Shown piece by piece: positions 17,165-25,599 of a stretch of DNA of 41,208 bases. Positions within the stretch are counted from its first letter, which is position 1. Every line of letters starts with the position of its first letter. The DNA is from an uncultured Clostridia bacterium (GTDB lineage: Bacteria > Bacillota > Clostridia > Christensenellales > UBA1242), in contig CALWFB010000002.1 of assembly GCA_944377485.1 (NCBI GenBank), forward strand, positions 80,779 through 121,986, in the 5' to 3' direction. The notes beneath the pieces were generated by a model. That model saw nothing but the letters and a program-made list of their open reading frames with translations. It ran no database searches and was not told where the DNA came from. Position numbers and translations under genes: made by a program.

Positions 17165-17667
17165 TATACACCCCCGACTTCATCTAATAATATATCTTCA
17201 CTTTCTTCAACATATTGAATAAGCCTTATCCTTTGAATTTTAAATAGTTTATCATATTTAAAATCCTTCACTTTATAAACAATATAATATGTACCTATTT
17301 CATCTGCGTAATATTCTCCATCTTGGTTAATTTGAAGATTAGTTTCAATATACACTTTATCTGAGACGTCTCTTCCAAACGAAACTGCATGAATACTTTC
17401 ATCAATATAGGTCTCTCCCAATGTCAATGTCAATTCGTCTTTTCCAATCAACTCAAAACAATCATTGCGTGTAAAATATTTAAAACTAAATATTCCTCCA
17501 ACCACACCAATTATCAACATCACGACAATAGCAATGACACCACTAGTACCAATTTTTTTTAAGTTCTTTTTCGTGCTATTTTTTGCCGACTTTGATGAAT
17601 TATTATCTATATCAAAATTAAATTCAGCTTTTGTTCTAACCTTGCTTGCTGTCTTTTTTCTAGCCAT
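17164..17667 (-). CDS. Membrane protein with DUF5011-like Ig domain
   Basis: A 167-residue protein with a basic cytoplasmic N-terminus (MARKKTASKVRTK), a membrane segment (about 43-66) and an extracytoplasmic domain (about 73-150) that begins with ELIGKDELTLTLGETYIDE and ends with EIGTYYIVYKVKD. This is the pattern of DUF5011-type bacterial Ig-like modules (a 'T-x-x-x-G-x-x-Y/F-x-D' entry and 'G-x-Y-x-V-x-Y' exit). It has AGGAGG 7 nt upstream. It is the first gene of a coupled pair with the MBL hydrolase (TAATG overlap), and both share the same basic head plus TM arrangement, so they probably act together at the cell surface. Confidence 0.68.
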   Translation of the reverse strand: MARKKTASKVRTKAEFNFDIDNNSSKSAKNSTKKNLKKIGTSGVIAIVVMLIIGVVGGIFSFKYFTRNDCFELIGKDELTLTLGETYIDESIHAVSFGRDVSDKVYIETNLQINQDGEYYADEIGTYYIVYKVKDFKYDKLFKIQRIRLIQYVEESEDILLDEVGGV

Positions 17668-17852
17668 AAATCCTCCTAAAATTATTTTAATTATAACATA
17701 AAATACTGAATTTTTAAATTAAAAATGAAAAAATTAAATAAAAAATTTAATTTTTTATAAAAATATATAAATATTTTTTATCTATTATGAAAATATAAAT
17801 TAAATATTATATTTTAATAATTAAATAATATTTGCTAATTTATATAAAAAAT
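17668..17852. other. AT-rich spacer
   Basis: Almost pure A/T, no gene seen. It should carry the promoter of the reverse-strand pair at 17667, but no convincing -35/-10 pair stands out from the background. Confidence 0.5.
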
Positions 17853-17889
17853 AAAAACAAAATACCAAAATGCTGGCATTTTGTTTTTT
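17853..17889 (-). terminator. Terminator of the fucO-FIST-ALDH operon
   Basis: A 14-bp stem (AAAACAAAATACCA pairing with TGGCATTTTGTTTT, one mismatch) with a 6-nt loop, flanked by T runs on the reverse strand, 23 bp after the aldehyde dehydrogenase stop. Confidence 0.83.
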
Positions 17890-17911
17890 ATTTATTAAAT
17901 TAATTATTTTA

Positions 17912-19345
17912 TTATTTCAATATATTTTTCAAAGTAATTGTTTTTGTCTTTGTCACTTGGTCAAATGTTGACATTACGCCTTCTGTACCAATACCTGAAA
18001 TTTTATATCCACCAAATGGCATCTCAAAACTTCTATGGAAACTTGCGCCATTGATTACACAGCCACCTGCCTGCATCTTTGATGCAATTTTAAATGCTTT
18101 ACTCATGTTTCTAGTAAATACACAACTGCCCAATCCATAATTTGATTGATTAGCAATTTCTACCGCTTCCTCTTCTCCATCACATGGAATGATGCTGACA
18201 ACTGGTCCAAATATTTCATCATTATTTGCCACATCTGCTGTCTTTGGTATGTTAGTAATTACAGTTGGATAATATGCTGCTCCTTGTGATTTTCCACCAT
18301 ATAATAATTTACCACCTTGGGCAATAACATTTTTTACTTGTCGAACAACTTTTTCACAAGCTTCTTTTGTGACAAGTGTACCTATATCTGTCTTTTTATC
18401 CATAGGATTGCCAACAATTAAAGGTTTAAGTTTTGCAATTGTCTTTTCTTCAAATTCTTTCAACACTTTTTTGTCAACAATAAATCTTTTGCTAGCCACA
18501 CAAACTTGACCGGCATTATACATTCTTCCCCAAACAATTTCGTCAACAGCTAAATCAATATCAGCATCTTCGAGCACTATGAATGGGTCATTAGCTCCCA
18601 ACTCCAATGTGACATGCGCTAAATGCGTTGATGCGTTTTGATATACTGCTTTTCCTGTTGGAACTGAGCCTGTAAAAGTAATTCCATGAATATCAGGATT
18701 TAATCCTAGTGCATTACCAACTCTTGCTCCACCCGTCAACACTTGCACCACTCCATTAGGAACACCTGCTCCATGCATTAATGCTACGATTTTTATAATA
18801 GTTGAAGGATTTTGATGCGGTGGTTTTACGATAACTGCATTTCCCGCCAAAATTGCCGGAGCTATCTTTTGGTCAAATAAATCAATAGGCAAATTAAATG
18901 GTATAATTGCAGCCATCACTCCCATAGGTTCACGCACAGTAATTTGAATTGTATTATCTTGACCTGCTTCTGTACCAGCAGGAATTACATTGCCATAAAT
19001 ATGTTTAGCCTTTTCCATAAAGGCTTCGAACGCAATGCGGACATTATCTATCTCTGCATATGATTGTGTAATAGGTTTTCCTGTCTCAATACATAAAGTC
19101 TTAGCTAAATCGGTTCTATTCTCATCAACTAAGTTTAAAAATTTCTTCAAAATTTCCACTTTTTTATATACAGGAATCGCTGCCCATTTAGGCTGAGCTT
19201 TTTTTGCATATTCAACCGCTTTTTTTACATCTTTTTCGGTTGAATCAGGAACTGTATCAACAATTTTGCCAGTATAAGGATTGATAATATTCATAGTCTT
19301 TTTATCGCTTGAATCTGCCCATTTACCATTAATTATATTTTGCAT
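17912..19345 (-). CDS. NAD(P)-dependent aldehyde dehydrogenase
   Basis: A 477-residue soluble enzyme of the ALDH superfamily that oxidises an aldehyde to its acid. Catalytic residues are in place: N151 in IPFNLP, E248 in LELGAND, and nucleophile C282 in NAGQVCVASKRF; the cofactor motif is GSVPTGKAV (226-234). Length equals AldA/GabD/MJ1411-type enzymes (about 460-480). The FucO-like lactaldehyde reductase in the same operon makes lactaldehyde a plausible substrate (lactaldehyde to lactate), but succinate semialdehyde or non-phosphorylating glyceraldehyde-3-phosphate oxidation cannot be excluded by eye. It is the third gene of the operon, 12 bp after the FIST gene, with GGGGGA as ribosome site, and is followed by a terminator. 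Confidence 0.88.
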   Translation of the reverse strand: MQNIINGKWADSSDKKTMNIINPYTGKIVDTVPDSTEKDVKKAVEYAKKAQPKWAAIPVYKKVEILKKFLNLVDENRTDLAKTLCIETGKPITQSYAEIDNVRIAFEAFMEKAKHIYGNVIPAGTEAGQDNTIQITVREPMGVMAAIIPFNLPIDLFDQKIAPAILAGNAVIVKPPHQNPSTIIKIVALMHGAGVPNGVVQVLTGGARVGNALGLNPDIHGITFTGSVPTGKAVYQNASTHLAHVTLELGANDPFIVLEDADIDLAVDEIVWGRMYNAGQVCVASKRFIVDKKVLKEFEEKTIAKLKPLIVGNPMDKKTDIGTLVTKEACEKVVRQVKNVIAQGGKLLYGGKSQGAAYYPTVITNIPKTADVANNDEIFGPVVSIIPCDGEEEAVEIANQSNYGLGSCVFTRNMSKAFKIASKMQAGGCVINGASFHRSFEMPFGGYKISGIGTEGVMSTFDQVTKTKTITLKNILK

Positions 19346-19357
19346 ACCTTTCCCCCT

Positions 19358-20527
19358 TTATTTCGTGAATGCAGTGAATGAAAGCATCAAACCACCAGTA
19401 GTATTTCGTCCATCATCAACGAATCCATACTCTCCAAATGTAAATTCCATAATAAATGGGGCACCATTTACATTCTTTTTAATTTCTTTATAGACTTCAT
19501 TTATTCTACTGTCTATACCAGCCCTTCTGCCACCACAATGAACAAGGTGATAGCATATAACAGGTTTGGTAATCTTCTTATTCAATTCTTTTAAAGTTTT
19601 ACCAACTGAAGAAATAAGTTCATCAACAGTTGCTTCCATACGAATGACCGTTGTACCTTCTGCAAGATTAGCACCGATATTCATTGAATAATCATCATTG
19701 GCGAACATTGGGTGTCTAATTGCAATCAAATCTCCCAATCTGTCTTTCACTCCAAGTGGACTAGTAATGGTTGCTGAAAGCAATTTATCTCCCATCAATT
19801 CACTAGTTTTCATCTGTCTCCAACTTGCATATTTTTTAACAGCAGGAGTGCCATCAATCGCAACTAATTTTCTAGTTCCTTCAACTTTTGTAATAATACC
19901 CATATCTTTTGTTTCACGATATGCGCCTGTAAATTCGTTAACGAAACCACCTTTCATATAAATCAAAGCAACAGCCACGCCTTCACTTGTCACTTTGTTA
20001 TCTAGATATAAACTCCACTTTCCACTAATTGTATTGTCGGCAGCAGAACCTCCAAATAATGGGACGCGTCCTACTACACGATTTGCGCCCTTCAAGAAGA
20101 ATTCTTCTTCTGTTGGACTGGCGGCCATGTACATTAAATCTGGTTCATCATTATAAGGCATACCGGTCATAATTCTAGCATGTTTTGTAGCAGCCTCACC
20201 TGCATCACGTGCACTTTGATAAGCCTTTCTATCAGCAAAACCAACACCCACAATCATGTTAGGGTCGCTCAAAACCATAATTCCCACGAATGGTTTGTCT
20301 CCACCAACAAATCCTTCTGGCATAATAACACCAGTAAAACTTGTATTACCAATTACCGGGCAAGAATAAATTTCTTTGATTCCCTTGATTACATCTTTAA
20401 TTTTGTAATCACAACTCATGTATGCAAATACTAACTTTGCATCTTTGCTTTTACCTGCCATTTTGGCAGCTTCAAGACCTGCTTCATAAGCCTTTTGATT
20501 AGTACTAAATCCAGTTAATGCTTTCAT
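19358..20527 (-). CDS. FIST-domain sensory protein
   Basis: A 389-residue soluble protein that is entirely FIST_N plus FIST_C. The N domain (about 1-215) shows the family's GNTSFTGVI and the conserved GGSAADN (about 165-171); the C domain (about 225-385) contains the DRLGDLIAIRHP and CGGRRAG elements. FIST domains are proposed to bind small ligands such as amino acids and often stand with signalling proteins. Here the protein is alone and placed between an alcohol dehydrogenase and an aldehyde dehydrogenase, 21 bp and 12 bp from them. It has an exceptionally strong GGAGGGG site. A role in sensing or handling the operon's aldehyde or amino-acid substrate is inference. Confidence 0.85.
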   Translation of the reverse strand: MKALTGFSTNQKAYEAGLEAAKMAGKSKDAKLVFAYMSCDYKIKDVIKGIKEIYSCPVIGNTSFTGVIMPEGFVGGDKPFVGIMVLSDPNMIVGVGFADRKAYQSARDAGEAATKHARIMTGMPYNDEPDLMYMAASPTEEEFFLKGANRVVGRVPLFGGSAADNTISGKWSLYLDNKVTSEGVAVALIYMKGGFVNEFTGAYRETKDMGIITKVEGTRKLVAIDGTPAVKKYASWRQMKTSELMGDKLLSATITSPLGVKDRLGDLIAIRHPMFANDDYSMNIGANLAEGTTVIRMEATVDELISSVGKTLKELNKKITKPVICYHLVHCGGRRAGIDSRINEVYKEIKKNVNGAPFIMEFTFGEYGFVDDGRNTTGGLMLSFTAFTK

Positions 20528-20548
20528 AAATTATTCCCCTCCTTTTTA

Positions 20549-21703
20549 TTAAAGCAATGACCTATATAAATTTTTTATATCTTTCACACTGGTTTTTCTT
20601 GGATTACCACCAGTGCAGATATCATTGTAAGCATCTTTACTTAAAGCATCTAAATCTTTCACCTTTATTCCAAACTCAGATAAAGATGATGGAATATTTA
20701 ATTTTTTGCTCAATTTTTTCACAGCATTTACAGCTAATTTTACACATCTATCATCGCTTACACCCTCAGTTTTCAAACCAAAACATTGTGCAATCAATCT
20801 ATATTTCGATTTAGCATCAGATTCTGCATTGTATTCCATAACAGTTGGTAAAAGCATTGCATTTGCCACACCATGCGCAACATCAAAACGACCACCAAGT
20901 GGGTGAGCCATAGAATGAACGATTCCTAACCCAACATTACTGAAACCCATTCCCACTACATATTGGGCAAAAGCCATCTTTTCACGTGCTTCGATATCAT
21001 TGCCATCTTTGTATGCAATAGGTAAATATTCTGCAATCGTTCTAATTGCTTCAAGTGCAAACATATCACTAAATTGAGTTGCACCTTTTGTTATTAAACT
21101 TTCAATAGCATGGGTTAAAGCATCCATTCCCGTACTTGCAGTTAAACCTTTTGGCATCGTTTGCATTAATTCCGCATCAACGACAGACATTATAGGAACA
21201 TCATGTGGGTCAACACACACCATTTTTCTCTTGTTCTCAGTGTCCGTTATAACATAATTGATTGTCACTTCTGCTGCCGTGCCACTAGTAGTAGGCATTG
21301 CAATTAAAGGAAATGCTCTGTTTTTTGTATTTACTGCCCCATCAAGACTGACAACATCTATGTGTTCTGGATTAGTAGCGATTATTGAAATTGCCTTTGC
21401 AGTATCAATAACACTGCCACCACCAACTGCAATAATTACATTAGCTTTTGATTCTTTCAATGCTTCATAACCTTTTTGTACATTTTCAATCGTTGGATTA
21501 GGTTTTATATCAGTAAAAATTGTATATTTAAATTTGCCTTTCAATAAAACGTCTTCAACTTTATTAAGCACTCCACTTTCAACTATTATTTTATCAGACA
21601 CTAATAGAATTTTTTTGAATTTGCGATTGTTTATTTCATCAATCAAACATTCTCTACTCCCCGCACCTAAATAAACACATTCATTAAAAATATAACGTTC
21701 CAT
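20549..21703 (-). CDS. Iron-containing alcohol dehydrogenase, FucO-like lactaldehyde reductase
   Basis: A 384-residue group III alcohol dehydrogenase. It is very similar in length and order to E. coli FucO (382-383), which interconverts lactaldehyde and 1,2-propanediol with NAD(H) and Fe2+. NAD-binding GGGSVIDTAKA lies at 94-104. The metal ligands are D194 and H198 in GMDALTHAIE, H263 in GIVHSMAHPLGG, and H277 in DVAHG. The C-terminus ends with the CTGGNPR element also seen in FucO. First gene of the operon, with AGGAGGGG 4 nt before ATG. Related butanol dehydrogenases are an alternative, but the FucO-like details favour a small hydroxy-aldehyde substrate. Confidence 0.9.
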   Translation of the reverse strand: MERYIFNECVYLGAGSRECLIDEINNRKFKKILLVSDKIIVESGVLNKVEDVLLKGKFKYTIFTDIKPNPTIENVQKGYEALKESKANVIIAVGGGSVIDTAKAISIIATNPEHIDVVSLDGAVNTKNRAFPLIAMPTTSGTAAEVTINYVITDTENKRKMVCVDPHDVPIMSVVDAELMQTMPKGLTASTGMDALTHAIESLITKGATQFSDMFALEAIRTIAEYLPIAYKDGNDIEAREKMAFAQYVVGMGFSNVGLGIVHSMAHPLGGRFDVAHGVANAMLLPTVMEYNAESDAKSKYRLIAQCFGLKTEGVSDDRCVKLAVNAVKKLSKKLNIPSSLSEFGIKVKDLDALSKDAYNDICTGGNPRKTSVKDIKNLYRSLL

Positions 21704-21722
21704 ACCCCTCCTATTTTGTCAT

Positions 21723-21751
21723 ATTATACTACATTTTGTCGTAAATGTCAT
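21723..21751 (-). promoter_or_regulatory. Promoter of the fucO-FIST-ALDH operon
   Basis: Reverse strand: ATGACA (21746-21751), a 17-nt spacer and perfect TATAAT (21723-21728). A near direct repeat CGACAAAATG / TGACAAAATA flanks the -10 box, a possible operator. Confidence 0.65.
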
Positions 21752-22251
21752 TCAATTTTTACCAATTTTAAAATAAAATAATTATAAATATATGGAAATA
21801 CATAAAATAAAATTTTAAAATATTTAATATAAAGTAAAAATAAAAGAAAATAATTTAATATATAATAAATAATATATTAGAACAAATAAAAAAACAATAA
21901 TTAAAAATAATCATATTTTAGTTTTGAAATATTGTATTAATTAAATAATAATAAATTTTATATTTTTAAATAATAATTTATTTTATTAAATAATAATTTA
22001 TTTTATTGTTATGATTATATAATTTTATTATTAAACAAAATTAATATCAAAAAAAATTAATTTGTCTAAAACATAAAGCAAAATATAATAAAATAGATTA
22101 TTTTTATAAAATTTTAATAAAAAAATTAAAAAGCAATAAAAAAATAATAAAATTTAGAAAAAATAAAAATTTTATTTAATTTATTTTTCATGATTACATA
22201 TTTTCTTTGATTTTAGCGATAATACTAAAATAAAAAACAAATAAAAAACAT
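21752..22251. other. ~500-bp AT-only spacer with a 20-bp tandem repeat
   Basis: Nearly pure A/T sequence between the divergent fucO-like and lipoprotein genes. At 21968-22007 a 20-bp unit is repeated twice without change. No gene, RNA or terminator was recognised. Such DNA is likely intrinsically bent and could matter for nucleoid structure, but nothing specific is supported. Confidence 0.5.
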
Positions 22252-22280
22252 TTGCAATGAAAATTAAATTCGGTTATAAT
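22252..22280 (+). promoter_or_regulatory. Promoter of the duplicated-domain lipoprotein
   Basis: TTGCAA (22252-22257), a 17-nt spacer and perfect TATAAT (22275-22280), then AAGGAG upstream of ATG 22309. Confidence 0.75.
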
Positions 22281-22308
22281 ATTTATATCTTAAAAAGGAG
22301 AAAGGGGT

Positions 22309-23823
22309 ATGAAAAATTTATCTAAGAGTTTGAAAAATACTGCTAGATTTTTATTAGTTGCATTATTCATTATCGCCAGTGTATTTGTACTGTCAGCCTG
22401 TGGCGATAAAGATGATGATAACAAAACAAAGTCAAATATTTATAACATTACATTCAGTGGCAATGAACAAGGCGAAAATTATAATGTACAAGGAACCACA
22501 TGGACTCAATCATCAGAAGCTGGATTCGATGGAGTTTACACTTTAACTGGAACTGTTCCATACAATAAAGAATTTGCTGATGCTTATGGTTATACTGACG
22601 GACGTGTAAATTTTGCATTAATTAGATTCACTTCTGATTTGAAGAAAGTTCCATATAATGCAGAAGACAACACCGGTTTCTATGCAAAGATTACGAATTT
22701 TTATGGTCAAGATAATCAATCTGAAACAATTCTTCACGACCAGGGATACAGTTCAGGCGAAAATAACAACACCTATTTATTGTATCAAGGTGTAGATTTA
22801 TCAGTTAGAACAATGATAGTTGAAATTAGTTTTGATGGAACGACTGATAATGCTAGAATATATAAATTTATAATTGACCCAAGTAATTATTATTTAGGTA
22901 ATGATATATATGAATTATCATTTGATGGAAATCAACAAGGCGAATTATATAACGTTGCCCCAACGACTTGGGAAGTTAGCTACGATTCTGAATTTGATGC
23001 TGTTTATACTTTAATAGGTTTAGTACCATATAACATTGACGTGGCAAACAATTTAGGATACACTGATGGACGTGTAAACTTTGCACTATTTAGATTCTAC
23101 TCACCAACACTTGAAAAAGTTGAGTGGGATGAAGATACAGAGACCGGTTTCACTGCGACAATAACTAACTACTATGGTACAGACCATGAATCTACATCTG
23201 TTAGACATGACACAAGTTTTACTTCAAACGAAGCAAATAATACTTTCTTATTATACCAAGGTATTGATTCAACTGTCAGAACAAAAACAATAGAAATCAG
23301 TTTTGATGGTACAGAAGAAAACACAAGAATTTACAAATTCGTTATTGACCCAGCTAATTATGAACTTGAAACTGCTCCAATGGTAAGCGATATTGAAAGT
23401 GCAAATATAGGTGAAACCGCTTTTACTAACAACGATTCATTCAGTATTGTTAGAGTTCAAGGAAATGATTATGTAGCAATTGGTGATACTGCTACAATGA
23501 CTGCAGAACAGGCTGATGCTTTCTGGCAAGGTGTTGCTGAGGAAGGAGATAAATATATTGTAATAAACGTTAAATTCGAAGCAAATACAACAATAAAATA
23601 TGGATTTGTATCAGACTTTAATGTAGAATTAGGAGAAGTTGTAGAAGGAGAAACCGCAGTAAAGTCATTTGAAGCCAACGAAAATACAAGTGAAGACTTT
23701 ATCTTAGCTATCGGACTATCAAACTCTACTGAGAATCAAATTTGGAGAGTTGAAATTACTGATGCTGATAATAATGTGACAGTCTACCATATCGATATGC
23801 GTCCACTATTCAATGCTCAATAA
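22309..23823 (+). CDS. Lipoprotein with two tandem ~156-residue domains
   Basis: A 504-residue surface lipoprotein of unknown function. Basic N-terminus, hydrophobic signal and lipobox LSAC with Cys31, then a short Asp/Lys-rich linker. Residues 43-198 and 199-355 are two copies of one domain: each starts with IY-x-(I/L)-(T/S)-F-(S/D)-G-N-x-Q-G, contains YTDGRVNFAL, then a G-F-x-A-x-ITN-x-YG block, then TYLLYQG or TFLLYQG, and ends ISFDGT...RIYKF-(I/V)-IDP. The remaining ~150 residues form a third, unrelated beta-rich region. A strong promoter and a strong ribosome site suggest high expression. The domains look beta-sandwich-like and may bind a ligand or glycan; no family recognised. Confidence 0.72.
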   Translation: MKNLSKSLKNTARFLLVALFIIASVFVLSACGDKDDDNKTKSNIYNITFSGNEQGENYNVQGTTWTQSSEAGFDGVYTLTGTVPYNKEFADAYGYTDGRVNFALIRFTSDLKKVPYNAEDNTGFYAKITNFYGQDNQSETILHDQGYSSGENNNTYLLYQGVDLSVRTMIVEISFDGTTDNARIYKFIIDPSNYYLGNDIYELSFDGNQQGELYNVAPTTWEVSYDSEFDAVYTLIGLVPYNIDVANNLGYTDGRVNFALFRFYSPTLEKVEWDEDTETGFTATITNYYGTDHESTSVRHDTSFTSNEANNTFLLYQGIDSTVRTKTIEISFDGTEENTRIYKFVIDPANYELETAPMVSDIESANIGETAFTNNDSFSIVRVQGNDYVAIGDTATMTAEQADAFWQGVAEEGDKYIVINVKFEANTTIKYGFVSDFNVELGEVVEGETAVKSFEANENTSEDFILAIGLSNSTENQIWRVEITDADNNVTVYHIDMRPLFNAQ

Positions 23824-23853
23824 AAAACACGGGATTATTCCCGTAGTTTTTTT
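23822..23853 (+). terminator. Intrinsic terminator of the lipoprotein gene
   Basis: Stem ACGGGA/TCCCGT with loop TTAT and a long T tail directly after the stop codon. Confidence 0.9.
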
Positions 23854-23887
23854 ATTTTATACCAAAATTAAAACAACTAAAAAGATA

Positions 23888-23916
23888 AAAAATAGAGGAA
23901 CATCCTCTATTTTTTG
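23888..23916 (-). terminator. Intrinsic terminator of the gltX operon
   Basis: Stem AAATAGAGGA/TCCTCTATTT with a 3-nt loop, T-rich on both sides, 22 bp downstream of the gltX stop on the reverse strand. Confidence 0.85.
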
Positions 23917-23937
23917 CAACTAAATAAATTAAAAATA

Positions 23938-25599
23938 TTATTTTTTCAAAACCTCAATTAGATTGTTTATTCTATTTTTGCATTCATTTAATCCTACAAT
24001 TTTCATTATAGAATATAATTCTGGACTTTCTATTCTATCAGTTATTGCAAGACGAACATATTTAGACGCATCAGCTACATTCCCAGAATAATCATTAGGA
24101 TTTTGTTTATAAGTTTTATTGTCCACGAATCCATATTTTGATGCTAAATTTTTAAGATTTTCAAACCATGTCTGATTATCTACCGCTTCAATATAATTAT
24201 CTTTATAATCTATCAGAAATTCGATTAGTTTTTGCTTATTTACTAGTCCTAAATCAAATTGATATTTGGGTTTAAAATTTGGCAACACATAATTATATAA
24301 TTCCAAAATTTCACTATAAACAGTGATATCTTTTCTTGGTCTTTCTCCTCCTCGATTGATGGATAATACGTCAATCAAATTTTTCTTATTATCTTCAATG
24401 ATATCTACACTTTCTTTATTCCAGTCTGTTGCCCATGCAAGTAAATTAATATAAAGTTCCTCTGCTGAAAATTTAGAAATAATTGTTTTAGAAATATCAT
24501 TTAATTTTAAGAAATCAAATATCGGATTAGTCACGCCTATCTTTTTAATTTCGAATGGGAACTCTTTATATGATTTATCCGGATTGTTTTTTCTCCATAA
24601 TTCAAAATCACTATTTAAAAGAGTCATTAAATATTCTAAAATTGCATTGATTGGATAGCCTCTTTTCATAAAGAATCTAACATCTGCAAATGCATCTTTC
24701 CTCTTACTGATTTTTCGCTTATTGCCGTTCTCATCTAAAATACAAATATTCGGAGTGTGAGCATATCTAAATGGCTCAAATCCAAATGCTTTTGAAATCT
24801 CAATATGCACTGGAAGCGACTGATACCATTCCTGTCCACGCACAATAATCGTTGTTCTCATCAGTGTATCATCGACTACATGTGCGAACGCATAAACCGG
24901 AACTCCATTTGATTTGATTAGCACATCATCTCGTGAATTTTCTCTTAAATCTTTTTCTCCCTTGATGATATCATTAAATTTATGCGTACAATTACTATCT
25001 CCCATAGAACGCAATCTCAAAGCGAATGGTAAATTGTTCTTTAACTTCTCTTTAATTTCGTTTAATGTTAAATTTCTACAAGGGTCATGCAGTTTTAATT
25101 CACTTGTTTGTTCTAGTTCTTCGTCACGCCTTTTTTCTATTTCTTCTTTGTCTTTAGCCGCTTTACAAAAACATGGAAATGCTTTACCTCTCTTCACCAA
25201 TTCATGAGCGAAAGAATGATAAATTTCAGTTCTGTTTGACTGCATGTATGGACCATAATCTCCAAGCTCTTCATCCTTCCCTCGATAGCCTTCATCAGGA
25301 GTTAAATTGTAGTATTTTAACATTTCATAAGCAATAGTACCTGCATTGTCTATTTCTCTTTTGCCATCAGTGTCTTCTAATCTCAAATAAAAAATACCAT
25401 TAGTTTTATCCGCTAATGAACGATGTACTAAACTTTGATACAACTGTCCAATATGTAAATAACCAGTAGGACTAGGTCCTAACCTTGTCACTTCTCCCAA
25501 AACATTATCTCTTGGTTTATATTTTTTTAAATAATAATCAATATTCTTTACGTTTGGATACAATAAGTCAGCTAATTCTATACATTCTTTTTCTGTCAT
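23938..25599 (-). CDS. gltX: Glutamyl-tRNA synthetase, long form
   Basis: A class I synthetase charging tRNA-Glu (and possibly tRNA-Gln in an indirect pathway). Motifs: GPSPTGYLHIG (41-51) as the HIGH region, LRLEDTD downstream, the CFC pair in AFPCFCKAA, and KISKR for KMSKS at about residue 295. Two features are unusual: an N-terminal extension of about 40 residues before the HIGH region, and a long C-terminal half, giving 553 residues where canonical GluRS has about 470-490. The sequence resembles a divergent Clostridia GluRS form. The start overlaps the stop of the upstream lipoprotein gene as TAATG; GGAGA lies 10 nt before the ATG. No glnS is visible here. Confidence 0.9.
   Translation of the reverse strand: MTEKECIELADLLYPNVKNIDYYLKKYKPRDNVLGEVTRLGPSPTGYLHIGQLYQSLVHRSLADKTNGIFYLRLEDTDGKREIDNAGTIAYEMLKYYNLTPDEGYRGKDEELGDYGPYMQSNRTEIYHSFAHELVKRGKAFPCFCKAAKDKEEIEKRRDEELEQTSELKLHDPCRNLTLNEIKEKLKNNLPFALRLRSMGDSNCTHKFNDIIKGEKDLRENSRDDVLIKSNGVPVYAFAHVVDDTLMRTTIIVRGQEWYQSLPVHIEISKAFGFEPFRYAHTPNICILDENGNKRKISKRKDAFADVRFFMKRGYPINAILEYLMTLLNSDFELWRKNNPDKSYKEFPFEIKKIGVTNPIFDFLKLNDISKTIISKFSAEELYINLLAWATDWNKESVDIIEDNKKNLIDVLSINRGGERPRKDITVYSEILELYNYVLPNFKPKYQFDLGLVNKQKLIEFLIDYKDNYIEAVDNQTWFENLKNLASKYGFVDNKTYKQNPNDYSGNVADASKYVRLAITDRIESPELYSIMKIVGLNECKNRINNLIEVLKK

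Noticed and set aside
21968..22007. 20-bp tandem repeat as a replication or partition iteron
   Set aside because: Only two copies of a pure A/T unit in an AT-only spacer; no Rep, Par or DnaA box near. Most likely slippage.
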